Source of the DNA: JAAZLA01 sp964560975
GTDB taxonomy: Bacteria > Spirochaetota > Spirochaetia > Treponematales > Treponemataceae
Assembly (NCBI GenBank): GCA_964560975.1
Contig: CAZLNE010000069.1
Coordinates: 1-11,703, forward strand
Direction of reading: 5' to 3'
Length of the DNA stretch: 11,703 nucleotides
Below the pieces are notes generated by a model, which was not told the origin of the DNA, searched no databases, and saw nothing but the letters and a program-made list of their open reading frames with translations. Below, one piece after another: positions 1 to 7,096 of this stretch (position 1 is the stretch's first letter; the number at the start of each line of letters is the position of its first letter). Made by a program: the position numbers and the translations under genes.

Positions 1-2
1 GA

Positions 3-254
3 AATTCGGCAGGCGATTTTGTGAATATTGGTACTGGAAAAGAACTTACTATTAAGCAGCTTGCAGAAAGTGTAAGAGATATTGTATATAAAGACTCCTC
101 TGCTGCCTGTACAATTAAATGGGATACCTCTATGCCAAACGGCACACCTAGAAAACTTTGCGATGTAACTCGTCTTACTAATTTAGGATTTACAGCAAAA
201 ACAGATTTTAAAGAAGGTATAGAGAACGCATATAAAGACTTTTTAAGAAAATAG
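3..254 (+). CDS. fcl: GDP-L-fucose synthase, C-terminal fragment (5' end outside window)
   Basis: The frame is open from the window edge, so the GTG at 21 is not a real start and about 83 C-terminal residues are visible. The enzyme is a 3,5-epimerase/4-reductase that converts GDP-4-keto-6-deoxy-mannose to GDP-L-fucose in the cytoplasm using NADPH. Two blocks are diagnostic. The first is VNIGTGKELTIKQLAE near the start, which matches the family's NVGTG-x-TI-x-ELA segment. The second is WDTSMPNGTPRKLCDVTRL, which matches the family's D-S-KPDGTPRKLLDV-RL substrate-binding region and is followed by LGF. Full-length family members are about 310-320 residues, so roughly the first 230 are missing upstream, probably with gmd nearby (inference). 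It ends 19 bp before rfbA on the same strand, so fucose and rhamnose precursors are apparently made from one locus. Other sugar-nucleotide reductases are less likely because the PNGTPRKL block is specific to this family. Confidence 0.88.
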   Translation, partial: NSAGDFVNIGTGKELTIKQLAESVRDIVYKDSSAACTIKWDTSMPNGTPRKLCDVTRLTNLGFTAKTDFKEGIENAYKDFLRK

Positions 255-273
255 TAGAACTGGAGACTTTATT

Positions 274-1149
274 ATGAAAGGCATTATCCTCGCCGGCGGA
301 TCCGGTACAAGACTCTACCCTATTACAAAGGCTGTTTCAAAACAGATTCTACCTCTGTATGACAAGCCTATGATTTATTACCCGCTTTCGGTACTCATGC
401 TTTCCGGTATTAACGAAGTATTAATAATTTCTACACCGCGCGACGTTAAGGTTTTTGAAGAGCTCTTTGGGGACGGTTCATGGCTCGGTATGAAGTTTAC
501 CTATGCTGTACAGGAAAGTCCAAGAGGATTAGCAGATGCATTTATCATAGGAGAAAACTTCATAGGAAAAGATTCTGTAGCCCTTGTTCTAGGTGACAAT
601 ATTTTTTACGGTCAAAGTTTTACCAAAACCCTCATGAATGCAAGACTTTCTATAGACACTAATAAGGGCTCAGTAATTTTCGGCTACTATGTAAAAGATC
701 CAACTTCCTATGGAGTGGTACAATTTGACGAAAATGGTAAAGCCTTACACATCGAAGAAAAACCTCAAAACCCTAAGTCTAATTATGCTGTTCCCGGTCT
801 ATATTTTTATGACAACAGTGTCATATCAATAGCAAAAAACGTAAAACCTTCCGCACGCGGAGAAATAGAAATTACGAGCGTTAATAACGAGTATCTTTCA
901 AAAGGAAAACTGCAGGTGGAAAAACTCGGGCGAGGTATGGCCTGGCTCGACACCGGTACCTATGATGGTTTACTCGAAGCGTCTAACTTTATTGCGACTA
1001 TTCAAAAAAGACAGGGAATGTATGTGTCTTGTATAGAAGAAATTGCCTACCGCAATAAATGGATTACTAAAGAACATCTTCTTTCCCTTGCTGCAGGATA
1101 TAAGACTGAATATGGTGATTATTTAAAATTTGTTGGGGGTAACTTCTAA
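274..1149 (+). CDS. rfbA: Glucose-1-phosphate thymidylyltransferase
   Basis: This is the first enzyme of dTDP-L-rhamnose synthesis. It joins dTTP and glucose-1-phosphate to give dTDP-glucose and pyrophosphate in the cytoplasm. The 291 residues match the usual family length. The nucleotide-binding signature LAGGSGTRLYPIT (residues 6-18) is followed by SKQILP with the substrate lysine, then YDKPMIYYPLS. Further matches are the QESPRGLADA block (80-89), the metal-binding GDN motif (107-109) and the EEKP block (161-164). The ATG at 274 is preceded by a GGAG ribosome-binding site at 262-265. The stop overlaps the rfbC start by one base (TAATG), so translation is probably coupled. Nothing is missing from the catalytic core. 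The symbol rmlA is equally valid. Confidence 0.97.
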   Translation: MKGIILAGGSGTRLYPITKAVSKQILPLYDKPMIYYPLSVLMLSGINEVLIISTPRDVKVFEELFGDGSWLGMKFTYAVQESPRGLADAFIIGENFIGKDSVALVLGDNIFYGQSFTKTLMNARLSIDTNKGSVIFGYYVKDPTSYGVVQFDENGKALHIEEKPQNPKSNYAVPGLYFYDNSVISIAKNVKPSARGEIEITSVNNEYLSKGKLQVEKLGRGMAWLDTGTYDGLLEASNFIATIQKRQGMYVSCIEEIAYRNKWITKEHLLSLAAGYKTEYGDYLKFVGGNF

Positions 1150-1736
1150 TGCCCTTTACGTTTAAACCTTGCCCAATTTCCGGTTTAGTAGAAATTGAAC
1201 CTAAAATATTTGGTGATTCTCGTGGTTATTTCTTGGAAACATATAGTGAAAAAGATTTTTTCGCAGCCGGCTATACAATGAAATTTGTACAGGATAATCA
1301 GTCAAAGTCAACTAAGGGTGTTATTCGCGGTCTTCACTTTCAAAAAAAACATCCGCAAGGAAAGCTTGTGCGTTGTCTTGAAGGTCTTGTGTACGATGTT
1401 GCATTAGATTTAAGAACAGAATCCCCTACTTTTGGACATTACTACGGTGTTTACCTTGACAGTGAAAAGCAAAATATGTTTTATGTGCCGCCCGGGTTTG
1501 CTCATGGTTTTATGGTACTGTCTCATACTGCTGTCTTTGCCTACAAGTGTACCGATTTTTATCATCCTGAAGATGAAGGAAGTATTTTGTGGAATGATCC
1601 AAATATAAACATCCCTTGGAATACGATAGCACCGGGAGTGAATGCTCTATTATCAGAAAAAGACTTAAAGCATCCGCTTTTTAATAAAAACAAAAAGTAT
1701 TTTTCTATTGATGGTGTTTGGGAAGGCTCTCTATGA
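1149..1736 (+). CDS. rfbC: dTDP-4-dehydrorhamnose 3,5-epimerase
   Basis: This is the third step of the rhamnose pathway: double epimerisation at C3 and C5 of dTDP-4-keto-6-deoxy-glucose. The 195-residue protein has the RmlC cupin architecture. Visible motifs are F-x-DSRGYFLE (21-30), QDNQS (48-52), RGLHFQ (60-65) containing the catalytic histidine H63, QGKLVR (70-75) and FYVPPGFAHGF (111-121) with the second conserved histidine H119. They are followed by YKCTDFYHPEDE (132-143), the dTDP-sugar-binding segment with conserved tyrosines. All residues expected for activity are present. It starts inside the rfbA stop codon and ends in an ATGA overlap with rfbD, so the three genes appear translationally linked. 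Confidence 0.96.
   Translation: MPFTFKPCPISGLVEIEPKIFGDSRGYFLETYSEKDFFAAGYTMKFVQDNQSKSTKGVIRGLHFQKKHPQGKLVRCLEGLVYDVALDLRTESPTFGHYYGVYLDSEKQNMFYVPPGFAHGFMVLSHTAVFAYKCTDFYHPEDEGSILWNDPNINIPWNTIAPGVNALLSEKDLKHPLFNKNKKYFSIDGVWEGSL
1720..1725 (+). promoter_or_regulatory. Ribosome-binding site deciding the rfbD start
   Basis: A purine-rich GGGAAGG-like stretch lies 7 bases before the ATG at 1733. It supports that ATG over the in-frame TTG at 1718, which would add five residues (GRLSM-type extension) ahead of a Rossmann fold that normally begins almost at residue 1. Confidence 0.6.
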
Positions 1737-2626
1737 TTTGGCTCATTGGAAATAAGGGAATGCTCGGTACAGAGCTTGAAAAACAGCTTGTAGAAAATAA
1801 TCTAGAGCTTATTGGTACCGATCGTGATGTAGATATTACAAAAGAAGAAGCATTACAGGATTTTGCAAAAGGTAAAAATATCAGCTGGATTATTAACTGT
1901 GCCGCCTACACGGCAGTAGATAAGGCAGAAGATGAAAAAGACTTAGCACGATTATTGAATACAGTCGGACCAAAAAACATTGCCCTTACTGCAAAAAAAA
2001 TTGGAGCAAAACTTATTCATATATCAACAGATTATGTATTTGACGGAAAAGGTACAGAGCCCTATCCTGTAGATACGGTAAGAAATCCTCAAAGTGTGTA
2101 CGGCAGGACAAAGGCAGACGGCGAGAAAGTTATTGAAGATGTTTTACCGGATGCACATTACATAATAAGAACGGCCTGGCTTTACGGATACAATGGACCG
2201 AATTTTGTGTACACGATGATAAAGCTCATGAATACAAAAGAAAGCTTAAACGTCGTTAATGACCAAAAAGGCTGTCCTACCAATGCAAAGGATTTAGCAT
2301 CTGCAATTATTGCACTGATAACGAAAGAAAACTCTGTTCAATTATCAGTTCCTCCCGGCATATATCAGTACTGTAACGAAGGCCGGATTACCTGGTATGA
2401 ATTTGCCCTGGCTATACAAAAAAACGCAGCTGAAAAAGGTCTTATTACAAATTTCTGCACTGTACATCCATGTACATCCAGCGAGTTTAAGTCTAAGGCT
2501 GTAAGACCCGAATACTCAGTTATGGACTTAACTAAAATCAAGGAAATTCTGGGGATCTCTATTCCCTCATGGGAAGAAAGCTTGAATGATTTTCTATCTC
2601 ATAAAGAGCTATTACGTCTATCTTAA
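1733..2626 (+). CDS. rfbD: dTDP-4-dehydrorhamnose reductase
   Basis: This is the last step of the pathway: NAD(P)H-dependent reduction of the 4-keto sugar to dTDP-L-rhamnose. The protein is 297 residues from the ATG at 1733, which overlaps the rfbC stop as ATGA. A longer reading from TTG 1718 is rejected because the Rossmann strand begins right at MIWLIG. Motifs in order are G-x-x-G-x-x-G at 6-12 (GNKGMLG), D30 after the second strand, NCAAYTAVDKAE (55-66), STDYVFDG (98-105), the catalytic YGRTK (123-127), RTAWLYG (146-152) and the substrate-binding DQKGCPT (177-183). All are typical of RmlD-type short-chain dehydrogenases. A 12-bp spacer follows before rfbB. No truncation or missing catalytic residue is seen. 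Confidence 0.96.
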   Translation: MIWLIGNKGMLGTELEKQLVENNLELIGTDRDVDITKEEALQDFAKGKNISWIINCAAYTAVDKAEDEKDLARLLNTVGPKNIALTAKKIGAKLIHISTDYVFDGKGTEPYPVDTVRNPQSVYGRTKADGEKVIEDVLPDAHYIIRTAWLYGYNGPNFVYTMIKLMNTKESLNVVNDQKGCPTNAKDLASAIIALITKENSVQLSVPPGIYQYCNEGRITWYEFALAIQKNAAEKGLITNFCTVHPCTSSEFKSKAVRPEYSVMDLTKIKEILGISIPSWEESLNDFLSHKELLRLS

Positions 2627-2638
2627 AAGGAGATTATT

Positions 2639-3739
2639 ATGTCACGCACATTAAAAAATATCTTAGTTACAGGCGGTGCTGGTTTTATTGGCTGTAATTT
2701 TATTCACTATATGCTCTCCCCTGCATCCGGCTTTACAGGCAGTATTATTAATCTTGATGCACTAACCTACTGCGGTAACCTTGAAAGCCTCTGCGGCATT
2801 GACGCTCAACACGGTGCAAAAGGAAGCGGCCGTTATACCTTTGTACAGGGCGACATCTGCGACAGAAACCTCGTAGATTCAATTTTACTAACATACAAAA
2901 TAGACACCATAGTACACTTTGCTGCCGAAAGCCATGTAGACCGCTCTATTCACGGTCCTGAAGCCTTTATTAAAACAAATATTATGGGTACCTTTACGCT
3001 CCTTGACTCTGCACGGAATTTTTGGAAGAATGAAGACGGTTCAATGAGGAGCGATGTTCTTTTTCATCACATAAGTACCGATGAAGTATACGGCTCCCTT
3101 GGAGACACTGGATTCTTTTTAGAAACAACACCGTATGATCCAAGAAGCCCTTATTCTTCAAGCAAGGCCTCGAGCGACCACCTGGTTATGGCATATTACC
3201 ATACCTACGGTCTTCCTATAACGCTTTCAAACTGCACAAATAATTATGGGCCGTATCAGTTCCCCGAAAAACTAATTCCCCTCATGATCATGAATATAAA
3301 AGATGGTAAAAATCTTCCTGTTTACGGAGACGGTAAAAATATACGCGACTGGGTCTATGTAGAAGATCACAATAAAGCAGTGCACCTCATCATGAAAAAA
3401 GGCAAAACTGGCGAAAAGTACAACATTGGCGGTGAAAACGAGTGGGAAAATATACGGCTTTTAAAAGAACTGATGCATCTTACCTCCCTTGAGCTGGGAA
3501 AGCCGTTAAAAGATGTAGAAAAAACAATTACCTATGTTAAAGACCGTCCAGGCCATGACCGCCGCTACGCCATTGACTGCACAAAAATAAAAAATGAACT
3601 CGGCTGGAAACGCGAAAAAACCTTTGAGCAGGGCTTACTTGAAACTATCCGCTGGTATCTTAACAACGACAAATGGATTGACAATATTAAATCCGGCGAG
3701 TATAAAAACTGGGTAGAAAAAAACTACTCTGGTAGATAA
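2639..3739 (+). CDS. rfbB: dTDP-glucose 4,6-dehydratase
   Basis: This is the second step of the rhamnose pathway: it oxidises and dehydrates dTDP-glucose to the 4-keto-6-deoxy sugar using tightly bound NAD. The 366 residues show TGGAGFIG (11-18) for NAD, D40 with ALTYCGN, AAESHVDRSI (95-104), the catalytic STDEVYG (146-152) with the T-D-E triad, YSSSK (172-176) with the Tyr/Lys pair, NNYGPYQFPEKLIP (201-214) and R236-D-W. This is the full RmlB signature set. The start is fixed by a strong AAAAGGAGA ribosome-binding site at 2625-2633. Base composition is visibly higher in G+C than the next gene: three 60-base lines counted by hand gave 31, 25 and 29 G+C. Together with the three genes before it, it completes the pathway. 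Confidence 0.97.
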   Translation: MSRTLKNILVTGGAGFIGCNFIHYMLSPASGFTGSIINLDALTYCGNLESLCGIDAQHGAKGSGRYTFVQGDICDRNLVDSILLTYKIDTIVHFAAESHVDRSIHGPEAFIKTNIMGTFTLLDSARNFWKNEDGSMRSDVLFHHISTDEVYGSLGDTGFFLETTPYDPRSPYSSSKASSDHLVMAYYHTYGLPITLSNCTNNYGPYQFPEKLIPLMIMNIKDGKNLPVYGDGKNIRDWVYVEDHNKAVHLIMKKGKTGEKYNIGGENEWENIRLLKELMHLTSLELGKPLKDVEKTITYVKDRPGHDRRYAIDCTKIKNELGWKREKTFEQGLLETIRWYLNNDKWIDNIKSGEYKNWVEKNYSGR

Positions 3740-3745
3740 AATATA

Positions 3746-4795
3746 ATGACATTTACTGTTTTTACATTACTATGTATAAATCTTTTTATTCTCTTTTTAG
3801 GCTTGTTAGGGAGCACCGTAACTAAGTATTATAAACAATACATTTTTTTCCAAATTTTTATTTTTGCCTTTTTAATGGGCATACGGGCTCCTGAGGTTGG
3901 TGTAGATACAAGTAATTATATTGATATATATCTAACTGGAAATGGAGGGTATTTTAAAGAATTACTGTATAAACTCTTAGGATATGTACTGTATACTATA
4001 CATACTCACTATTCTGTGTATTTACTAATTGTTTCATTTTTAATGGGCATGCTTTCTTACTGCATCCTTACAAATGTTCCAGTAAAAAATGAATATAAAC
4101 CTATAATAACGTGGGTATTTTTATCGAATGTTATGGTTGTATTCAACTGGACTAACGGTCTGCGGCAAGGAGTAGCATCATTATTAATTTTGCTGTGTAT
4201 TATTTTATACTCAAATGGTAAATATAAAAGATCCCTTCTTTGTCTGCTGCTTGCTCCTTTTTTTCATGTATCATCTTTCGTTTTTTTTCCATTTTTCTTA
4301 TTTTATTATGCGTCAAGAAAAATGAAAATTTTCGCTGTATTTACCTCAAACAGAATTTATATTGATATGTTAGCACTTGTAATATCACTCTTTGTTTGTT
4401 TTTTTATTTTTGGGCGTCTCCCGCAATTTGTAAACAAGTATTCTTTCTTAGTATCTAAGTTAATAGTTATTAAGCTTAGTATAGCAGTTGTCTTTTATGG
4501 TGTATTACAATACTTTTTTCTGTATCATTATAATGCAAAATCTGTAAATTTGTTTTTTAATCTGTATTTCTACATTCTTTGTGTGTCAGCTGCGTTTTTG
4601 TTTAATTCAGTAATTTCAAATAGGTTTTTTTATTATACAGGCTGCTTTGAAGCTGTGCTGCTTGGTTTAGTAATTTCAAACACAGGTAAACATAAAAAAT
4701 TATATGCTGTACTTCTGGTATTAGGTAATATTTTGTATTATATATGTACAATATCTACATCTCAGTATGCAAAAAACTTTAATATACTAAATTAA
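3746..4795 (+). CDS. EpsG-family membrane protein, probable polysaccharide polymerase (Wzy-like)
   Basis: This is a 349-residue, very hydrophobic protein with about ten predicted membrane spans and short loops. It carries the EpsG-family signatures: R47 followed by PEVGVDTSNY (49-58), then NGLRQGVA (137-144), then a hydrophobic run ending in H174 (APFFHVSS). In this family the arginines and histidine are conserved, and members act as Wzy-type polymerases that join lipid-linked repeat units of exopolysaccharide or O-antigen in the inner membrane. That role is known for relatives and inferred here. The ATG at 3746 has only a weak ribosome-binding site (GGTAG at 3731-3735) and lies 6 bp after rfbB, so it probably depends on coupling. 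G+C is markedly low: hand counts of three 60-base lines gave 18, 18 and 14. Low G+C and low conservation are usual for polymerases. Confidence 0.78.
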   Translation: MTFTVFTLLCINLFILFLGLLGSTVTKYYKQYIFFQIFIFAFLMGIRAPEVGVDTSNYIDIYLTGNGGYFKELLYKLLGYVLYTIHTHYSVYLLIVSFLMGMLSYCILTNVPVKNEYKPIITWVFLSNVMVVFNWTNGLRQGVASLLILLCIILYSNGKYKRSLLCLLLAPFFHVSSFVFFPFFLFYYASRKMKIFAVFTSNRIYIDMLALVISLFVCFFIFGRLPQFVNKYSFLVSKLIVIKLSIAVVFYGVLQYFFLYHYNAKSVNLFFNLYFYILCVSAAFLFNSVISNRFFYYTGCFEAVLLGLVISNTGKHKKLYAVLLVLGNILYYICTISTSQYAKNFNILN

Positions 4796-4809
4796 TATAG
4801 AGGTAAACT

Positions 4810-5676
4810 ATGAGTGAACAAAGGGTAGAAAAAGAAGAAGCAGGTTTTTTAGATGTATTTATTATACTGCTTAAGTACAGAGTTCTAATTATTATTGGAA
4901 TGCTTTTAACACTTACTATATCTGGTATTTATTTTTATATTATACCAAAATTTAATCCCGTAAAGCCAAGCTACGCTGTTGAATACACCATTGAATCTGT
5001 TGAACTCCCCCTTGAGATCGAAAGGCATTTATTAAGTCTGCAGGATCAAAAAGATACTGTTAATCCTATAGCGTTAAGGGCAATAAACTACTTTTCGCTT
5101 AAAAACATTGTTTTAGAATCATATAAAAAACATATATTTGACGATGCAGATATTTCATCTATGGATGACATTCAGCTTATGACGCATGTTAATTCCCTAA
5201 TTAATTCTAAATTTACTTCGAGAAGAACCAGTAACATAATAATTTTAACCTGCACTACTTCAAATATACCAGAAGCAGAAGCCTTTATGAAGTCAATCAC
5301 CGACTCTGTTAATAACGAACTTACTGCCCTTTATTCACCAGAAATTAAAAAATTTATTCAGACAATAACTGAAGTTCGCGCTTCATTAGATCAACTTTCT
5401 GCTTCAGGTATTGTAACCAATCTGGTTAGTATAGAACAGGCAAAAAAAGACGGAGAAGAGCTCCTTGCTTCAACTACTTATATTAAAATTAAGGGTGAAC
5501 CCTATGTACGGCAAATTCCACCTCCTTCAAAACGTATAATGACTAAATTTGTTATAACAAATGCTTTTGCTTTTATTGGACTCTGCTGCATAGCCTTTAT
5601 TTTATACGGTATTAAAGTTATAAAAAATGACCCCCAGATGAAACATAAAATAAGCAGTGCTCTTCATAAAGGATAA
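4810..5676 (+). CDS. Wzz/PCP-type chain-length determinant protein
   Basis: The protein is 288 residues with the polysaccharide co-polymerase layout. It has a short cytoplasmic N-terminus, TM1 at about 24-45 (VLIIIGMLL...), a soluble periplasmic domain with helical stretches, and TM2 at about 247-269. A proline-rich RQIPPPSKR (235-242) sits just before TM2, as in Wzz proteins. The short basic tail has no tyrosine-kinase domain, so it is not a fused BY-kinase. Family members control the modal length of the polymer made by a Wzy polymerase, and the gene directly before it is such a candidate. The ATG at 4810 has an AGAGGT site at 4799-4804. Sequence conservation in this family is low, so the call rests on topology, the proline block and context. 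Confidence 0.78.
   Translation: MSEQRVEKEEAGFLDVFIILLKYRVLIIIGMLLTLTISGIYFYIIPKFNPVKPSYAVEYTIESVELPLEIERHLLSLQDQKDTVNPIALRAINYFSLKNIVLESYKKHIFDDADISSMDDIQLMTHVNSLINSKFTSRRTSNIIILTCTTSNIPEAEAFMKSITDSVNNELTALYSPEIKKFIQTITEVRASLDQLSASGIVTNLVSIEQAKKDGEELLASTTYIKIKGEPYVRQIPPPSKRIMTKFVITNAFAFIGLCCIAFILYGIKVIKNDPQMKHKISSALHKG
5668..5673 (+). promoter_or_regulatory. Ribosome-binding site deciding a GTG start
   Basis: AAAGGA lies 7 bases before the GTG at 5681 and overlaps the end of the chain-length gene. It favours GTG 5681 over the in-frame GTG at 5657, which lies inside the previous gene and has no comparable site. Confidence 0.7.
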
Positions 5677-5680
5677 CATT

Positions 5681-7096
5681 GTGCTTCTCTCTTTTGCATG
5701 GAAAAATGTCCGCTCGCGTAAAAGTTCATTAGCAATTTGTATTTTTATATCTCTTGCAATGACCTTTTTATGTATTATTAATGCTATATTAGATGGTACA
5801 GAACAAGGTGTAGAAAAAGTCTTTGTAAGCAGTTTTACCGGCGACATTGTCATAAGACCTGTTTCCAAGTTTCCTCTTAGTCTTTTTGGTGATGAAACAC
5901 CTGTTACGGGAAACCTTACAAGCATATCTACCATGGATTCAATCGTATCGGTTATTCCAATAGTAGAGCATCACAAGGCTATTGAGTATGTTATACCGCA
6001 GTTGACAACCTATGCCGCACTCGAAAAAGATACATACAGAATAAATACTGCGCTCTTCGGTTTAGATGCTCAAAAATATACATCTGCAATGACAGGCATA
6101 CATATACTTGAAGGCCGTCCCTTTGCTTCTAATGAAAAAGGGATTATGATTTCAAAAAAAACAGCGGGCGACACCATTAAAGTTGGCGACACCATTCAAT
6201 TAGTTGCTGCCGATGCTGCATCTTTTCGTATTCGCGCTGTTCCAGTCACTGCAATCTATTCATATGAAGTAGAAAATCAAATTCTCGACAGAATATCTAT
6301 TCTGGATCCGGAAACCTTGCGTTCATTAAAAAATGTCGCAAACACTGCATTTATTGATGATTCTTTAATTGATGAACAGAGCCGCAATCTATTAAGCTCT
6401 GATGAATTTGGTTCTATAGATGATCTTTTTGCTGGTTTTTCAGACGTTGAAGCTGTAATATCAGAAACTGATGAAATTATTCTTCCTATAAAAGAAGACT
6501 CAATGCAGACATCTTGGAATTTTATTGTTTGTACGGTTAATAAAAACTATAGTGTACCCTTGGTCATTACAAATTTAAACAAAATTTTCAAAGAAAATAA
6601 TTTACCGGTACAGGCTGTAAACTGGCGCAAGGCGGCAGGAGCAACTGCTACCTATGTGTATGTACTCCGGTTACTTTTAAATGCAGGTATTATAGTTGTA
6701 CTTCTTGCAGGTTTTATTGTTATAAATAATACACTTACTATTAATGTTATAGACAGAATTAAAGAAATTGGGACAATGAGAGCAATTGGTGCTAAAAAAA
6801 GAATTATAGCTATGTTGTTTTTTATAGAAACTTTTTTACTCACTTTTATATCTGCTTCTATTGGTACCGTGTTTGGCTTTATTGGAAACACAGTCTTGTC
6901 AATGCTCCGCCTTCCAATACACAATTCTTTACTCCAGCAGCTCTTTGGCGGTTCGGTACTTACTACTATAGTAACTGGTTCAAACATTATTTCACTTTTT
7001 GCCCTTGCTTTTTTTCTCGGTATTCTCGGCTGGATAATTCCTGTGCAGACAGCACTTGAAGTTACGCCGGTTACTGCAATGAGGGGTGCGCGCTAA
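5681..7096 (+). CDS. ABC transporter permease, FtsX/MacB (LolC/E-like) family, first of pair
   Basis: The protein is 471 residues from GTG 5681. The topology is that of MacB/LolC/LolE permeases: TM1 at about 17-36 after a basic NVRSRKSS stretch, a large periplasmic domain (about 40-325), then three TM segments (about 330-350, 376-402 and 435-455). The family signature between TM2 and TM3 reads RIKEIGTMRAIGAKK (359-373), the coupling-helix region that contacts the ATPase. The tail VTPVTAMRGA resembles the P-x-x-A-L-R ending of the family. Relatives use cytoplasmic ATP hydrolysis to move lipoproteins or other substrates out of the inner membrane without a classical translocation pore. It overlaps the second permease by one base (TAATG), so the two probably form a heterodimer. 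No ATP-binding subunit is in the window. The substrate is unknown; lipoprotein release is a hypothesis supported by the LolA-like gene downstream. Confidence 0.85.
   Translation: MLLSFAWKNVRSRKSSLAICIFISLAMTFLCIINAILDGTEQGVEKVFVSSFTGDIVIRPVSKFPLSLFGDETPVTGNLTSISTMDSIVSVIPIVEHHKAIEYVIPQLTTYAALEKDTYRINTALFGLDAQKYTSAMTGIHILEGRPFASNEKGIMISKKTAGDTIKVGDTIQLVAADAASFRIRAVPVTAIYSYEVENQILDRISILDPETLRSLKNVANTAFIDDSLIDEQSRNLLSSDEFGSIDDLFAGFSDVEAVISETDEIILPIKEDSMQTSWNFIVCTVNKNYSVPLVITNLNKIFKENNLPVQAVNWRKAAGATATYVYVLRLLLNAGIIVVLLAGFIVINNTLTINVIDRIKEIGTMRAIGAKKRIIAMLFFIETFLLTFISASIGTVFGFIGNTVLSMLRLPIHNSLLQQLFGGSVLTTIVTGSNIISLFALAFFLGILGWIIPVQTALEVTPVTAMRGAR

Noticed and set aside
5657..5681. Earlier GTG start for the first permease
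   Set aside because: It falls inside the chain-length gene without a good ribosome-binding site, while GTG 5681 has AAAGGA at ideal spacing and leaves a typical MLLSFAWKN start.
5602..5934. Open frame on the minus strand across the chain-length/permease junction
   Set aside because: It lies opposite two well-supported plus-strand genes, has no ribosome-binding site, and its protein shows no recognisable features.
6652..6987. Open frame on the minus strand inside the first permease
   Set aside because: It is a shadow of the hydrophobic C-terminal segment of the permease; it has no independent start signal or motif.
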